64,000 bases of DNA from a virus (IMGVR_UViG_3300032053_000013:58286-122285), one strand, 5' to 3'; counted from the stretch's first letter, positions 43,651-52,000 are shown. Made by a program: numbers and translations. The notes: generated by a model from the letters alone, not told the origin.

Positions 43651-44466
43651 ATGGGTAACGCATGGTTTGACACGGGAAAGGCCGCGGTGGACCGCGCCAA
43701 CCAGAAGTCCGGGACGGGCAAGGTCTCCCAGCGGTTCTACCTCAAGTCCGGCTCCGAGGCGACGATCATCTTCGTCGACGGCGACAACACCACCGAGGAG
43801 CCGATCGGGAACTTCAAGGAGCACACCTACGAGGCCTCCGACGGCAAGTTCCCCAACTTCTGCACCTGCGTCGGGCCCGCGAAGTGCCCGGTGTGCAAGG
43901 AGGGCCTGCGGCCCTACGACGCCTGGCCGATGACCATCGTCCAGCTCCGGCCAGGGTGGACGGGGCGGGACGGCAAGGAGCACAAGTTCGAGCGCAAGCT
44001 CCTGATCGCGAAGAAGGAGGCGATGCAGCGCATCCTCCGCCACGCCGCCCAGCGCAAGGGGCTGGTGGGCACGGTCTGGAACATCTTCCGCACGGGCGAC
44101 CGGGCCTACACCGTCGGCGACGACTGGCAGTTCGTCCAGAAGGTCGGGGGCGATGGCGTCCTCCTCCCCGCGCAGCGGCGCGCCGAGATGGGGAAGCCGT
44201 TCCACGTCTCCGTGATCGGGTCGGACGGCAAGGCGATCGAGATCGACGCCGAGATCCCGCGGGAGAACCTGGAGCCGTTCAACTACCGCGAGCTGCTCAA
44301 GCCCCGGACCTACGAGGAGCTGATGTCCGACGGCATCGACTTCGACGGGACGAAGCGGCGGGCGGCGTCCTGGGCGGACAAGGACAAGGACGGGGCCGGG
44401 GGGAGGGGGCGGAGGGGAGCGGCGCCGAGGTCCTCGGGGGACGCGGGCGAGGAGGTCCCCTACTAA
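43651..44466 (+). CDS. Single-stranded DNA-binding protein
   Basis: 271 residues from an ATG eight bases after AAAAGGAG; ATG at 43645 is too close. The body is beta-rich, with zinc ligands CTC...CPVC at about 71-82 as in gp32-type proteins. The C-terminus ends in a disordered, finally acidic tail (SSGDAGEEVPY), the usual protein-interaction tail of SSBs. It lies between primase and polymerase genes under its own promoter. Confidence 0.75.
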   Translation: MGNAWFDTGKAAVDRANQKSGTGKVSQRFYLKSGSEATIIFVDGDNTTEEPIGNFKEHTYEASDGKFPNFCTCVGPAKCPVCKEGLRPYDAWPMTIVQLRPGWTGRDGKEHKFERKLLIAKKEAMQRILRHAAQRKGLVGTVWNIFRTGDRAYTVGDDWQFVQKVGGDGVLLPAQRRAEMGKPFHVSVIGSDGKAIEIDAEIPRENLEPFNYRELLKPRTYEELMSDGIDFDGTKRRAASWADKDKDGAGGRGRRGAAPRSSGDAGEEVPY

Positions 44467-44486
44467 CGGCCGCGTGGTCGGTACCG

Positions 44487-44554
44487 CCGCCGGACGGGGG
44501 CCCTGAAGGCGTTCTTCAGAAGTCCCTACGCACAAACCCCTGTCCGGCGGTTTT
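44487..44554 (+). terminator. Long hairpin terminator after SSB
   Basis: CCGCCGGAC (44487-44495) pairs with GTCCGGCGG (44542-44550), extended by GGGG/CCCC. CTGAAG/CTTCAG forms an inner hairpin. TTTT follows (44551-44554), and the first tRNA-like gene begins at the next base. Confidence 0.75.
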
Positions 44555-44681
44555 GTCGCCGTAGCTCAAGGCAGAGCCCCGGCCCGAGACCAAGGTGCTC
44601 GTCACCGATGGTTCATCTCCGGCTTGACCGGAGAATTACACGGGCCGGGAGATGGGGGCTCAAGACCCCCCGGCGACTCCA
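44555..44681 (+). tRNA. tRNA-like gene with about 53-base insertion in the anticodon loop
   Basis: The acceptor stem is GTCGCCG (44555-44561) with CGGCGAC (44671-44677), followed by T and encoded CCA. The D arm is GCTC-AAGGCA-GAGC with GG in the loop. The T arm is GGGGG-CTCAAGA-CCCCC, and the variable loop GAGAT is of normal size. The anticodon stem CCGGC/GCCGG is present, even extended to CCCGGCCC/GGGCCGGG, but it encloses 60 bases instead of 7. The insert folds into two stems: ACCA-GGTG with CACC-TGGT, and CTCCGG with CCGGAG. No anticodon can be assigned. An intron or a tRNA scaffold carrying another RNA would fit. Confidence 0.6.
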
Positions 44682-44684
44682 GAT

Positions 44685-44754
44685 GGGCTGGTAGGCGGGG
44701 TGGAGATAACGGAGGCCGCTCATTCGAGGTATCCCGACTCGAGCCAGCCCACCA
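44685..44754 (+). ncRNA. 70-base tRNA-like element with acceptor stem and CCA
   Basis: GGGCTGG (44685-44691) pairs with CCAGCCC (44744-44750), followed by A and CCA. The interior makes only two hairpins (GGCGG with CCGCT; TCGAG with CTCGA) and no canonical D, anticodon and T arms. It lies between the two other tRNA-like genes with three- and one-base gaps. Confidence 0.4.
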
Positions 44755-44755
44755 T

Positions 44756-44832
44756 GCGCCCGTAGCTCAGCAGGATAGAGCGCCGGTTTCCTAAACCGGA
44801 GGCCGCGCGTCCGAGTCGCGCCGGGCGTGCCA
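44756..44832 (+). tRNA. tRNA-Arg (anticodon CCT)
   Basis: A full cloverleaf is visible. The acceptor is GCGCCCG / CGGGCGT with a terminal G-U pair, and the D arm is GCTC...GAGC. The anticodon arm is CCGGT-TTCCTAA-ACCGG with anticodon CCT. The T arm is GCGCG-TCCGAGT-CGCGC and the 3' end is an encoded G-CCA. It reads AGG, an Arg codon used heavily throughout this window. The next base starts the polymerase ATG. Confidence 0.95.
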
Positions 44833-47040
44833 ATGCCAGAGGACCGGAAGGTAGGCGACGCCAAGGGGAGGCTCCTCACCCTCCTGCGTAAGGGGGGCGG
44901 CGACGAGGGCCTCCGCTCGCTCCTGGAGTCGGACCCGTCCGCGGTCGAGGCCGCGGCCAGGCGAGACGAGGCGAGGAGGAAGAAGATGACCAGCATCGAC
45001 GACGCGGTGTCGGCGCTCAGGAAGGCGGAGTTCTTCTCGCTCGACCTGGAGACGGACGGGCCGTCGAAGGCCGAGGCCACGGACCCCCTCCGGGGGAGGA
45101 TCGTGGGGGTCTCGTTCGCGGCCGGGTTCGAGCCGGGGAAGTCGTGGTGGTTCCCGTTCGACGGGGGGGCGTCCGCTGGGGAGCAGGTCTTTTCCATGGT
45201 CGAGGTGTTCCGGGCGGTCCAGCCCGTCCTGCTCGACCCCGCCAAGACCCTCATCGGGTCCAACTGCAAGTTCGACATCATGTTCCTGAAGGCCAACGGG
45301 GTCGAGGTCCGCAACAGGCTGTTCGACACCGTGGTGGCCGACTGGATGATGGACGAGAACAACAAGAGGCACGGCCTGAAGGAGATCGTCAAGAGGGAGT
45401 TCGACGTCGACCTGGAGAAGTTCACGACGGCGTGGGCGTCGAGGGACCTCGTCCAGGGCAGCCGGTTCGCGGAGTACGCGGTGAACGACGCGAGGTACGC
45501 CTTCCGGGTGTGGGAGAGGGTCCACGCGCCGTTCCTGAACAAGGAGAGCAAGAGGGGGAAGGACGGGGGGGTGACCACCCCGGGGCACGAGAAGATCAGG
45601 AAGCTCTTCACCGAGGTCGAGATGGAGATCGTCAGGATCTTCATGGAGGCCGAGATGGAGGGCGTCTGCCTCGACCTGAAGTACATCGCGGCCCTCAAGG
45701 AGAGGATGGAGAAGGCGAAGGAGGAGGCGGCCCAGAGGGCCTTCGCGGCGGTCGGGCGCTCCTTCAAGATCAGCTCCCCCGAGGAGGTGAGCGTCATCCT
45801 CTTCGGGGCGCCGTCGGAGGACGCGCTCCGCGCCGCCATGGCGTCGAGGGACAAGAGGAAGCCCAAGGCGGCGAAGAGGGACCTGGTCGCGAAGTTCAAC
45901 ACCAAGGGCCTGTTCGAGGCCCCGAAGGGGCTCCTGCCGGTCCCGCTCGGACGGGACGGGCACCAGGCCATACCGGGGGACAACGGGTTCTACTCCACCG
46001 ACGACTCGATCCTGGCCGGGTACGACCACCCGTTCGTCAAGGCGCTGCTCGACTACCGGGCCGCGAGCCAGACGCTCAAGTTCTTCGTGTACGCCTACGT
46101 CGGCGGTGACCCGGAGAACGACAAGAAGATGGGGGTGGCCCGCGACGGGAGGGTGCACCCCGATTTCCATCAGGCCGGGACGATCGCCGGGCGGTTCACC
46201 TGCTCCGAGCCCAACCTCCAGCAGATCGACACCGAGAAGGGCCTGGTCAAGCCCATGTTCGTCCCTCCCCCCGGGCACAAGTTCGTGTGCGGAGACTTCA
46301 ACCAGCTCCAGTTCCGGCTGGCCGGGCACTACGCGAAGAGCTGGTTCGGGAAGTCGAACATCGCGGACGCCTACGCCCTGGGGTCCGACCTCCACGACAG
46401 GACGATGAGGGACCTCGGGTTCGACAAGACGATCCCGGACAAGAAGGCGGCCCGGAAGGAGGCCAAGGGGGTGAACTTCGCGTTCATCTTCGGGAGGGGG
46501 GCCAAGTCGTTCGCCGAGGCGAAGAGGCGCCCACCGGCCGAGGCCAACAAGTTCTACAACGGGTTCCACAAGTCGTACCCCGAGATCCGGTGGTGCTCGG
46601 ACAAGTGCCGCAGGGACCTCTGCGAGAAGGGCTACGTGGAGTCGATCCTCGGCAGGCGGCGCAACTACCCGCAGCACAAGGGCAAGGACCCCGACGCGTA
46701 CGAGAAGAAGGAGTCGGACGGCGGCCCCAGGAGCAACCTCTGGTGGGACGGGTGGGTGGCGTGGAACGCGGTGGTCCAGGGCGCTGAGTCCGACCTGGTG
46801 CGACTCGTCATGAGGAACATCTACCGCGAGATCCTGGAGCGGCGGAAGGCGGACCCGAGGTGGGACACGGTCAAGATGCTCATCCAGGTCCACGACGAGA
46901 TCGTCTACCAGGCACCCGACGAGATCGCCAAGGACGTGGCGGAACTGATGCGCGACAAGGCGGCGAACTCCCTGGCGCTGAAGGTACCCATGATCCTCGA
47001 CATCGGCATCGGGAGCACGTGGGAGGAGGCCAAGCAGTGA
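44833..47040 (+). CDS. Family A DNA polymerase
   Basis: 735 residues. The N-terminal domain has DLETDG (about 72) and matches a DnaQ-like 3'-5' exonuclease. Polymerase motifs follow: AGRFTCSEPNLQQID, motif A GDFNQLQFRL (about 488), motif B RKEAKGVNFAFIFGRG, and motif C VHDEIV (about 687). No 5'-3' nuclease domain is present. The ATG at 44833 directly abuts the tRNA CCA. An ATG at 44986 has a good GGAGG site, but the intervening 51 codons look coding. Confidence 0.9.
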   Translation: MPEDRKVGDAKGRLLTLLRKGGGDEGLRSLLESDPSAVEAAARRDEARRKKMTSIDDAVSALRKAEFFSLDLETDGPSKAEATDPLRGRIVGVSFAAGFEPGKSWWFPFDGGASAGEQVFSMVEVFRAVQPVLLDPAKTLIGSNCKFDIMFLKANGVEVRNRLFDTVVADWMMDENNKRHGLKEIVKREFDVDLEKFTTAWASRDLVQGSRFAEYAVNDARYAFRVWERVHAPFLNKESKRGKDGGVTTPGHEKIRKLFTEVEMEIVRIFMEAEMEGVCLDLKYIAALKERMEKAKEEAAQRAFAAVGRSFKISSPEEVSVILFGAPSEDALRAAMASRDKRKPKAAKRDLVAKFNTKGLFEAPKGLLPVPLGRDGHQAIPGDNGFYSTDDSILAGYDHPFVKALLDYRAASQTLKFFVYAYVGGDPENDKKMGVARDGRVHPDFHQAGTIAGRFTCSEPNLQQIDTEKGLVKPMFVPPPGHKFVCGDFNQLQFRLAGHYAKSWFGKSNIADAYALGSDLHDRTMRDLGFDKTIPDKKAARKEAKGVNFAFIFGRGAKSFAEAKRRPPAEANKFYNGFHKSYPEIRWCSDKCRRDLCEKGYVESILGRRRNYPQHKGKDPDAYEKKESDGGPRSNLWWDGWVAWNAVVQGAESDLVRLVMRNIYREILERRKADPRWDTVKMLIQVHDEIVYQAPDEIAKDVAELMRDKAANSLALKVPMILDIGIGSTWEEAKQ

Positions 47041-47489
47041 GACTCTACGAGATCATAAATCCGAGCGACCCGTACTTCCTGGAGGCCGAGGACTTCAAGG
47101 AGGCGGCCGTCGCGGTGCTGATGCTGAGCCCGAGGCTCGGGCTGGAGGAGGTGGGGGAGGGCGGCGCGAGCATGCCGGTGTTCATCTTCGGCGGGATGGA
47201 GAAGTGGCTGGATGCCAACGTCTGCCCGGTGAAGGACATCGACAGGTTCATGGAGGGCCACGCCGGGGGGATCGCGGCTGCCCTGGAGAGCGTTCTCATC
47301 GGGAAGCCGGGGGAGCGGAAGGTGTTCGAGGCCGCGATGGGGGCGATCGACGACCCGAAGAAGCGCGAGGACTTCCGCCTGAAGTGGCACGAGGGGAAGC
47401 GATCGAGCCTGAACAACATCGGGGCGGAGGCCTGGGACCTGGCGAGGCGCATCAGGGCGAAGATGCAGAAGGTGGGGAGTGGACAGTAA
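47037..47489 (+). CDS. Hypothetical protein
   Basis: 150 residues, GTG overlapping the polymerase stop. It is a helical protein starting MRLYEIINPSDPYFLEAED, with MPVFIFGGMEKWLDANV in the middle. I recognise this type from phage operons next to polymerases but not its function. Confidence 0.55.
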   Translation: MRLYEIINPSDPYFLEAEDFKEAAVAVLMLSPRLGLEEVGEGGASMPVFIFGGMEKWLDANVCPVKDIDRFMEGHAGGIAAALESVLIGKPGERKVFEAAMGAIDDPKKREDFRLKWHEGKRSSLNNIGAEAWDLARRIRAKMQKVGSGQ

Positions 47490-47991
47490 GCCTGACGATC
47501 CGGTCCTCGTGGCGTCGAGGATGGGAATGCTACAGGAGCCGTCGGAGGAGTTCCTCGATGCCTTCAGGGAGGGCAGCTCGGGGATGGTCGTCGACTGCGA
47601 GTTCTGCGGGCGGGTGTACTTCGCCACGCGGGATTGCGGGGACTACGACGAGGGGGAGCTGGAGGACCTCCGGGCGCGCGCCGCTAAGGAGCCCGACAAG
47701 TACATCGAGGTGGACTACTTCACCACGCGGGTCTCGGTCGACGGGAAGGGCTACGCCGATGGTTGCAGGTGCAACATGGTCCGGCGGTACGAGGACTGGA
47801 TCTGGGCGAACCGCAGGGGGATCCTCGCGTACCTCCAGTCCAGGACGGAGCGGAGGCTCAAGGAGGCGACGGAGGAGGCCGACTCGATGCGGGCCGTCAT
47901 GGCCGTGGTGAAGGGATCGGAAACGGAGGAGGAGGCGGAGAGGAAGGTGCTCCGCGACCTCCTGAGGAAGTACCCGAGGGAGGGGGGTTAG
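47479..47991 (+). CDS. Conserved phage protein with CEFCGR zinc motif
   Basis: 170 residues from a GTG behind GGTGGGGA; ATG at 47521 is an alternative. DCEFCGRVYFAT and a later GCRCNM provide four Cys. The rest is helical and acidic, with WIWANRRGILAYLQSR. Proteins with this CEFCGR pattern are common in large phages near replication genes. Role unknown. Confidence 0.6.
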   Translation: MDSKPDDPVLVASRMGMLQEPSEEFLDAFREGSSGMVVDCEFCGRVYFATRDCGDYDEGELEDLRARAAKEPDKYIEVDYFTTRVSVDGKGYADGCRCNMVRRYEDWIWANRRGILAYLQSRTERRLKEATEEADSMRAVMAVVKGSETEEEAERKVLRDLLRKYPREGG

Positions 47992-47993
47992 GG

Positions 47994-49382
47994 ATGAGGA
48001 AGGTCGGTGCGTCGTACACGACGGACGAGGTTGGCGCGGCGGACCGCCTCGTCAAGAAGGACCTCGTCCTGAAGCAGCGGGGCGGCGAGGACTACGGGTT
48101 CGCCCCCGGCCAGAGGATCGTCCTCTACCGCGAGGGCCTGTTCGGCGTCGAGGTGCCGAGGGCCTACGGCCGGAGGGAGTTCGGGCCGCCGACCGTGGAC
48201 GAGACCGTCCAGGCGCCGATCCAGCCCTTCGCCTTCACCAGGGGGCTCCGGCCCGAGCAGCCGCCCCTCGTCGACGGATTCCTGGGCAGGGTCAGGGCGG
48301 GGAGGGGCACCGACGCCTACGGGGGGATCTTCAACGCCCCGTGCGGGACGGGCAAGACGGTCATGGCGGTCAAGATGCTGTCCGAGCTGGGGCAGGCCGC
48401 CGTCGTCCTCGTCCACACCGGGGCCCTGATGAAGCAGTGGCAGGACGAGCTCCTGAAGTTCACGGACCTGAGGCCGGACCAGGTCGGGCGCGTCCAGCAG
48501 GACGAGTGCGACTGGCGGGGGAAGTCCGTGGTGGTGGCGATGATCGAGTCCCTCTCACGCCGGGAGTACGAGCCGGACATGTACCGGGCGTTCGGCGTGG
48601 CGGTGTTCGACGAGGTCCACCGGCACGCGGCGGCGACCTGGCACAAGGTGATTTCCATGTTCCCCGCGAGGGTGCGGATCGGCCTGTCGGCTACCCCCCG
48701 CCGGTCGGACGGGCTGTGGAAGATCATCAAGATGCACGTGGGGGAGGTGCTGGCGGAGGGGAGCGTGGGGGGGACCGCGAGGGTCTTCCGGGTCATGACG
48801 GGCGTCGGCGTCCCGTCGGGCCGGTACATCTGGGGCGGGACGACCTACCTCGGGGCCCTCCTCAAGGCCCTCACCAAGGTCCCGGCGAGGAACGAGATGA
48901 TCGTGGGCGAGGTGGTCAAGGCCTTGGGCGCCGGGAGGCGGGTGCTGGTCCTCTCCGACCGCCTGGCGCACCTCGACGAGATCGAGCGCCTTTATAAGGA
49001 GAGGCTCCCCAAGGAGGAGAGGATGGCCGCGGAGATGTCGGGCGACACATCCGTCCTCGGCATCGGGCGGTACGTCGGGGGGACCTCCGACGCGGGCCTG
49101 GAGAGCGCCAGGAGGTGCAGGCTCCTGCTCGGGACGTTCCAGTACGCGAAGGAGGGCCTGGACGACCCCGGCCTCGACACCCTCATGCTCACGGTCCCCA
49201 AGGGCGACGTGGAGCAGCCGATAGGCCGGATCCTGCGCCAGGTGGAGGGGAAGAGGGAGCCCATCGTGATCGACTTCGTGGACGACAAGACCGAGCTGTG
49301 CGCCCAGTTCGCCGAGAAGAGGCTGCGGCAGTACGGGAGGCTCGGGTACGACGTCTCCGAGATCGCGGGGAAAACCCGTTGA
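47994..49382 (+). CDS. SF2 DNA helicase (UvsW/XPB-like)
   Basis: 462 residues. Motif I is APCGTGKT (about 115-122), motif II DEVH (about 206-209), motif III SATPRR and motif VI QPIGRILRQ. The order and spacing fit the DEAD/DEAH-type SF2 group used in phage recombination and fork repair. It follows three bases after its neighbour's stop, behind GTTAGGG. Confidence 0.85.
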   Translation: MRKVGASYTTDEVGAADRLVKKDLVLKQRGGEDYGFAPGQRIVLYREGLFGVEVPRAYGRREFGPPTVDETVQAPIQPFAFTRGLRPEQPPLVDGFLGRVRAGRGTDAYGGIFNAPCGTGKTVMAVKMLSELGQAAVVLVHTGALMKQWQDELLKFTDLRPDQVGRVQQDECDWRGKSVVVAMIESLSRREYEPDMYRAFGVAVFDEVHRHAAATWHKVISMFPARVRIGLSATPRRSDGLWKIIKMHVGEVLAEGSVGGTARVFRVMTGVGVPSGRYIWGGTTYLGALLKALTKVPARNEMIVGEVVKALGAGRRVLVLSDRLAHLDEIERLYKERLPKEERMAAEMSGDTSVLGIGRYVGGTSDAGLESARRCRLLLGTFQYAKEGLDDPGLDTLMLTVPKGDVEQPIGRILRQVEGKREPIVIDFVDDKTELCAQFAEKRLRQYGRLGYDVSEIAGKTR

Positions 49383-49406
49383 CGAAGGGCAGAAAAGACA
49401 TATAAT
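49379..49406 (+). promoter_or_regulatory. Sigma-70-like promoter P9
   Basis: TTGACG (49379-49384), 16-base spacer with AGAAAA, TATAAT (49401-49406). The -35 box overlaps the helicase stop. It serves the DNA-binding protein and the recombination genes. Confidence 0.9.
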
Positions 49407-49435
49407 AATGGCGTAGGATATTGGAGGTGGGTCCT

Positions 49436-49906
49436 ATGCCAGAGGACATGGTGCGGGAGTACCAGAGGAAGTATTACGTGGAGCACCGGGGGGAGATCAG
49501 CCAGCGGAAGCGGGACCGGTACGCCGGGGACCCGTCCGTGCGGGAGACCGCGCGGAAGAAGGCGATGGAGAGGTACCTCGAGGGCCGAGTGCCCGGGGAG
49601 AGGAAGGTCCGCAAGTACAACCACCCCCGCGTGGTCCTCGTGGGCGGGAAGACCGTGCTCTACTACTGCGTCGGGGAGTTCGCCGACGGTGTCGGGCGGA
49701 ACGTCCAGACCATCACGCAGTGGGAGGACAAGAAGGTGATCCCGGCCCCCACGATGGTGGACCGGGTGGGCAGGCGGTGGTACTCCGAGGTGCACATGGA
49801 CGCCGTCGCCGACGCGGTGGAGAAGTACGACAAGGGGGGGAGGCGGAGCCTCTCCGTCCTGAAGCAGATCGTGGGGGAGGAGTTCGAGAGACAGGTGAGA
49901 GTCTGA
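49436..49906 (+). CDS. Putative DNA-binding protein (MerR/excisionase-like helix-turn-helix)
   Basis: 156 residues from an ATG after GGAGGTGGG. The first 55 residues are very basic (YQRKYYVEHRGEISQRKRDR). The region about 80-125 (EFADGVGRNVQTITQWEDK... VGRRWYSEV) has the shape of a MerR or excisionase winged helix. It is the first gene from P9 and may regulate the recombination operon. Confidence 0.55.
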   Translation: MPEDMVREYQRKYYVEHRGEISQRKRDRYAGDPSVRETARKKAMERYLEGRVPGERKVRKYNHPRVVLVGGKTVLYYCVGEFADGVGRNVQTITQWEDKKVIPAPTMVDRVGRRWYSEVHMDAVADAVEKYDKGGRRSLSVLKQIVGEEFERQVRV

Positions 49907-49935
49907 GAAGGGGGAGGTTCCCCGAAGGAGGACAG

Positions 49936-50340
49936 GTGAAGCCGAGCGGACACGAGCGGAAGGTCGCGGAGGCGGAGGCCAAGGCGGTGGCGGAGGGGTC
50001 GGACGACGGGTTCGAGTGGGTGGTCAGCACCAAGGACCGAATCCTGGGGCGCGGCGAGAAGGAGACCGTCTCCGAGAAGACCGAGGAGCGGCTCATCAAG
50101 GTCGGCCTCTTCAAGACGGCCACGGCCCAGGTCATCCAGAAGAAGGGGCTCACGATCAACCTGGGCAACTTCGAGAGCGCCCGCGTGGACGTGGGGTACG
50201 CCATGCCCTGCTACGTCGAGGAGGTCAAGGAGATCGAGGGGCTGGTCAACGACATGATCGAGGAGAGGCTCCAGAAGGAGGTCGTCGAGGTCCGCGGCAA
50301 GGACATCAGGCCCGGCTTCGAGGAGAAGCGCAAGCCGTAG
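49936..50340 (+). CDS. Conserved hypothetical protein upstream of recA
   Basis: 134 residues, GTG start after AAGGAGG. The core GLTINLGNFESARVDVGYAM is a pattern seen in phage proteins of unknown function near single-strand DNA-binding and annealing genes. Charged helices follow. A role in recombination is inferred only from position. Confidence 0.55.
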   Translation: MKPSGHERKVAEAEAKAVAEGSDDGFEWVVSTKDRILGRGEKETVSEKTEERLIKVGLFKTATAQVIQKKGLTINLGNFESARVDVGYAMPCYVEEVKEIEGLVNDMIEERLQKEVVEVRGKDIRPGFEEKRKP

Positions 50341-50362
50341 CCGAGGCATGGGCGAGAGCGGG

Positions 50363-50383
50363 CCCCCGCCTGTCCGGCGGGGG
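50363..50383 (+). other. Strong hairpin upstream of recA
   Basis: CCCCCGCC (50363-50370) pairs with GGCGGGGG (50376-50383). The following tract is T-containing but not a clean T-run, so it may be a weak terminator or a translational control element. Confidence 0.5.
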
Positions 50384-50404
50384 TCCTGTCTTTGGAGGTG
50401 GACC

Positions 50405-51664
50405 ATGAGCCAGCTCAACGAGCTGTTCGACCGCATCAGGAAGAAGCACGGGAAGATGAGCGTCGGCATCGCGTCCGACCTCGTGGACGACATCCCCCGC
50501 ATCCCCACCGGGATCTTCTGGCTCGACGCGGACACCGGGGGAGGGATTCCCATCGGCAGGACCACCGAGGTCGTCGGGCTCAAGTCGTCGGGGAAGTCCT
50601 CCCTCATGGCGAAGGTGGTGGCGAGCGCCCAGCGCCTCTGCCGCAGGTGCTTCGGGCCGATCACGGAGTGGGAGGAGGAGAAGCGCGAGCGGAAGGTGAC
50701 CAGGGTCGACCCCCAGACCGGGGAGATCACCAAGGTCAAGGAGACCTACACGGCGAGGGTCGCGAAGGACTGCGCCAGCAAGTGCCGGGACGCCGCCAAT
50801 AAGAAGGTCCATCCCGGCCGGATGGTCGTCCTGTGGGTGGACAGTGAGGGCACGTTCACGCCCGACTTCTACACGCACTTCGGGGTGGACTGCGACGACC
50901 TGCACCTGTCGAGGCCGGAGACGGGCGAGGAGGCCGTGGACCTCGTGGACGCGGCCATCAGGACCGCCGAGGTCGACCTGATCGTCGTGGACTCGATCGC
51001 GGCCATGACCCCGAGCGTCGAGCGCGAGGCGTCGGCCAACGACCTCCAGGTCGGGCTACAGGCCCGGATGGTGAACAAGGGCCTCCGGGTGTGGACGGCG
51101 AGCCTCAACGAGAGGGACGCCCACGGGGAGACCAACTGCACCATCCTGCTTGTGAACCAGCTCAGGATGAAGATCGCCGCCTTCTACACCGGGTACACGA
51201 AGCCGGGCGGAGTCGGGCAGGAGTTCGCCACCAGCGTCGAGGTCACGCTCAAGCAGAAGGACTACCAGTACGACCAGAAGGGCGCCCCGATCTGGGAGGA
51301 GATCGAGTACTTCGTCGAGAAGAACAAGGTCGGGCGGCCGAAGCAGGGCGGGAAGTACCAGATGTGCCTCACGAGGCACCCGGCCTTCCCCGGGGTCCCC
51401 GAGGTGTGGAGGGAGCCGGGCGACGTCTGGGACGACGCGACCGTCGTCGGCGTCGGGACGGACCACGGGTTCATCCAGGAGGAGAAGGACGGGGTCGTCC
51501 TCTTCGGGCAGAAGTTCCCGAGCGCGGCGGCGCTCCAGATGGAGATGTTCAAGAGGGGCGACCTGTACTGGCGGGCGAGGAACGCCCTGATCCAGACGAT
51601 CATCAACGCCCCGAGCGACGGGAAGCTCAAGGAGAAGAAGGCGAAGAAGGACAAGGAGGAGTGA
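50405..51664 (+). CDS. RecA/UvsX-like recombinase with Cys-bearing insertion
   Basis: 419 residues from an ATG after GGAGGTG. Walker A is GLKSSGKSS (about 57-65), LIVVDSIAAMTP is Walker B, and LLVNQLRMK matches the RecA L2-flanking strand. An insert of about 55 residues after the Walker A helix carries CRRC and CASKC, a likely zinc-binding arm absent from standard RecA. It should catalyse strand exchange. The C-terminus is Lys/Glu-rich. Confidence 0.85.
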   Translation: MSQLNELFDRIRKKHGKMSVGIASDLVDDIPRIPTGIFWLDADTGGGIPIGRTTEVVGLKSSGKSSLMAKVVASAQRLCRRCFGPITEWEEEKRERKVTRVDPQTGEITKVKETYTARVAKDCASKCRDAANKKVHPGRMVVLWVDSEGTFTPDFYTHFGVDCDDLHLSRPETGEEAVDLVDAAIRTAEVDLIVVDSIAAMTPSVEREASANDLQVGLQARMVNKGLRVWTASLNERDAHGETNCTILLVNQLRMKIAAFYTGYTKPGGVGQEFATSVEVTLKQKDYQYDQKGAPIWEEIEYFVEKNKVGRPKQGGKYQMCLTRHPAFPGVPEVWREPGDVWDDATVVGVGTDHGFIQEEKDGVVLFGQKFPSAAALQMEMFKRGDLYWRARNALIQTIINAPSDGKLKEKKAKKDKEE

Positions 51665-51667
51665 CCG

Positions 51668-52000
51668 GTGGCGAGGTCGCGGGGGTCGGTCCAGAGGCTG
51701 AAGGACCGGGCCAAGGTCCTCGCGGCAAGGGTCAGGATCCTGGAGGAGGAGAACTCCGCCCTGAGGGTCATGGCGGAGATGGTCGGCGCCGGGGTAAAGG
51801 GGCAGTCGGTGTCGAGGAGGCCGCGACCGAGGCGCCCCCTCGACGGGATGGTGGACTGCCTGGTGGGGAGGGTCGACTTCCCGCTCCCGAGGGGGTGGGT
51901 CGTGGAGAACAACGGGGTCATGGCCGCGTACACCGTCGAGAGGCACGGGCAGAAGTACGCGGAGGTGAAGGTCGTCAGAATGGAGGAGGACAATGCCTGA
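51668..52000 (+). CDS. Hypothetical protein with N-terminal coiled coil
   Basis: 110 residues from a GTG three bases after the recA stop. RLKDRAKVLAARVRILEEEN is a leucine-zipper-like helix. The C-terminal half is a small beta domain (GWVVENNGVMAAYTVERHGQ). It could be a dimeric accessory of recombination; no family recognised. Confidence 0.5.
   Translation: MARSRGSVQRLKDRAKVLAARVRILEEENSALRVMAEMVGAGVKGQSVSRRPRPRRPLDGMVDCLVGRVDFPLPRGWVVENNGVMAAYTVERHGQKYAEVKVVRMEEDNA

Noticed and set aside
44584-44643. Group I intron in the tRNA anticodon loop
   Set aside because: The insert is far too short and lacks the group I core; it is described as a structured insertion instead.
48985-49000. TTTATAAGG as a promoter
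   Set aside because: It is inside the SF2 helicase gene with no -35 box at the 16-base spacing.
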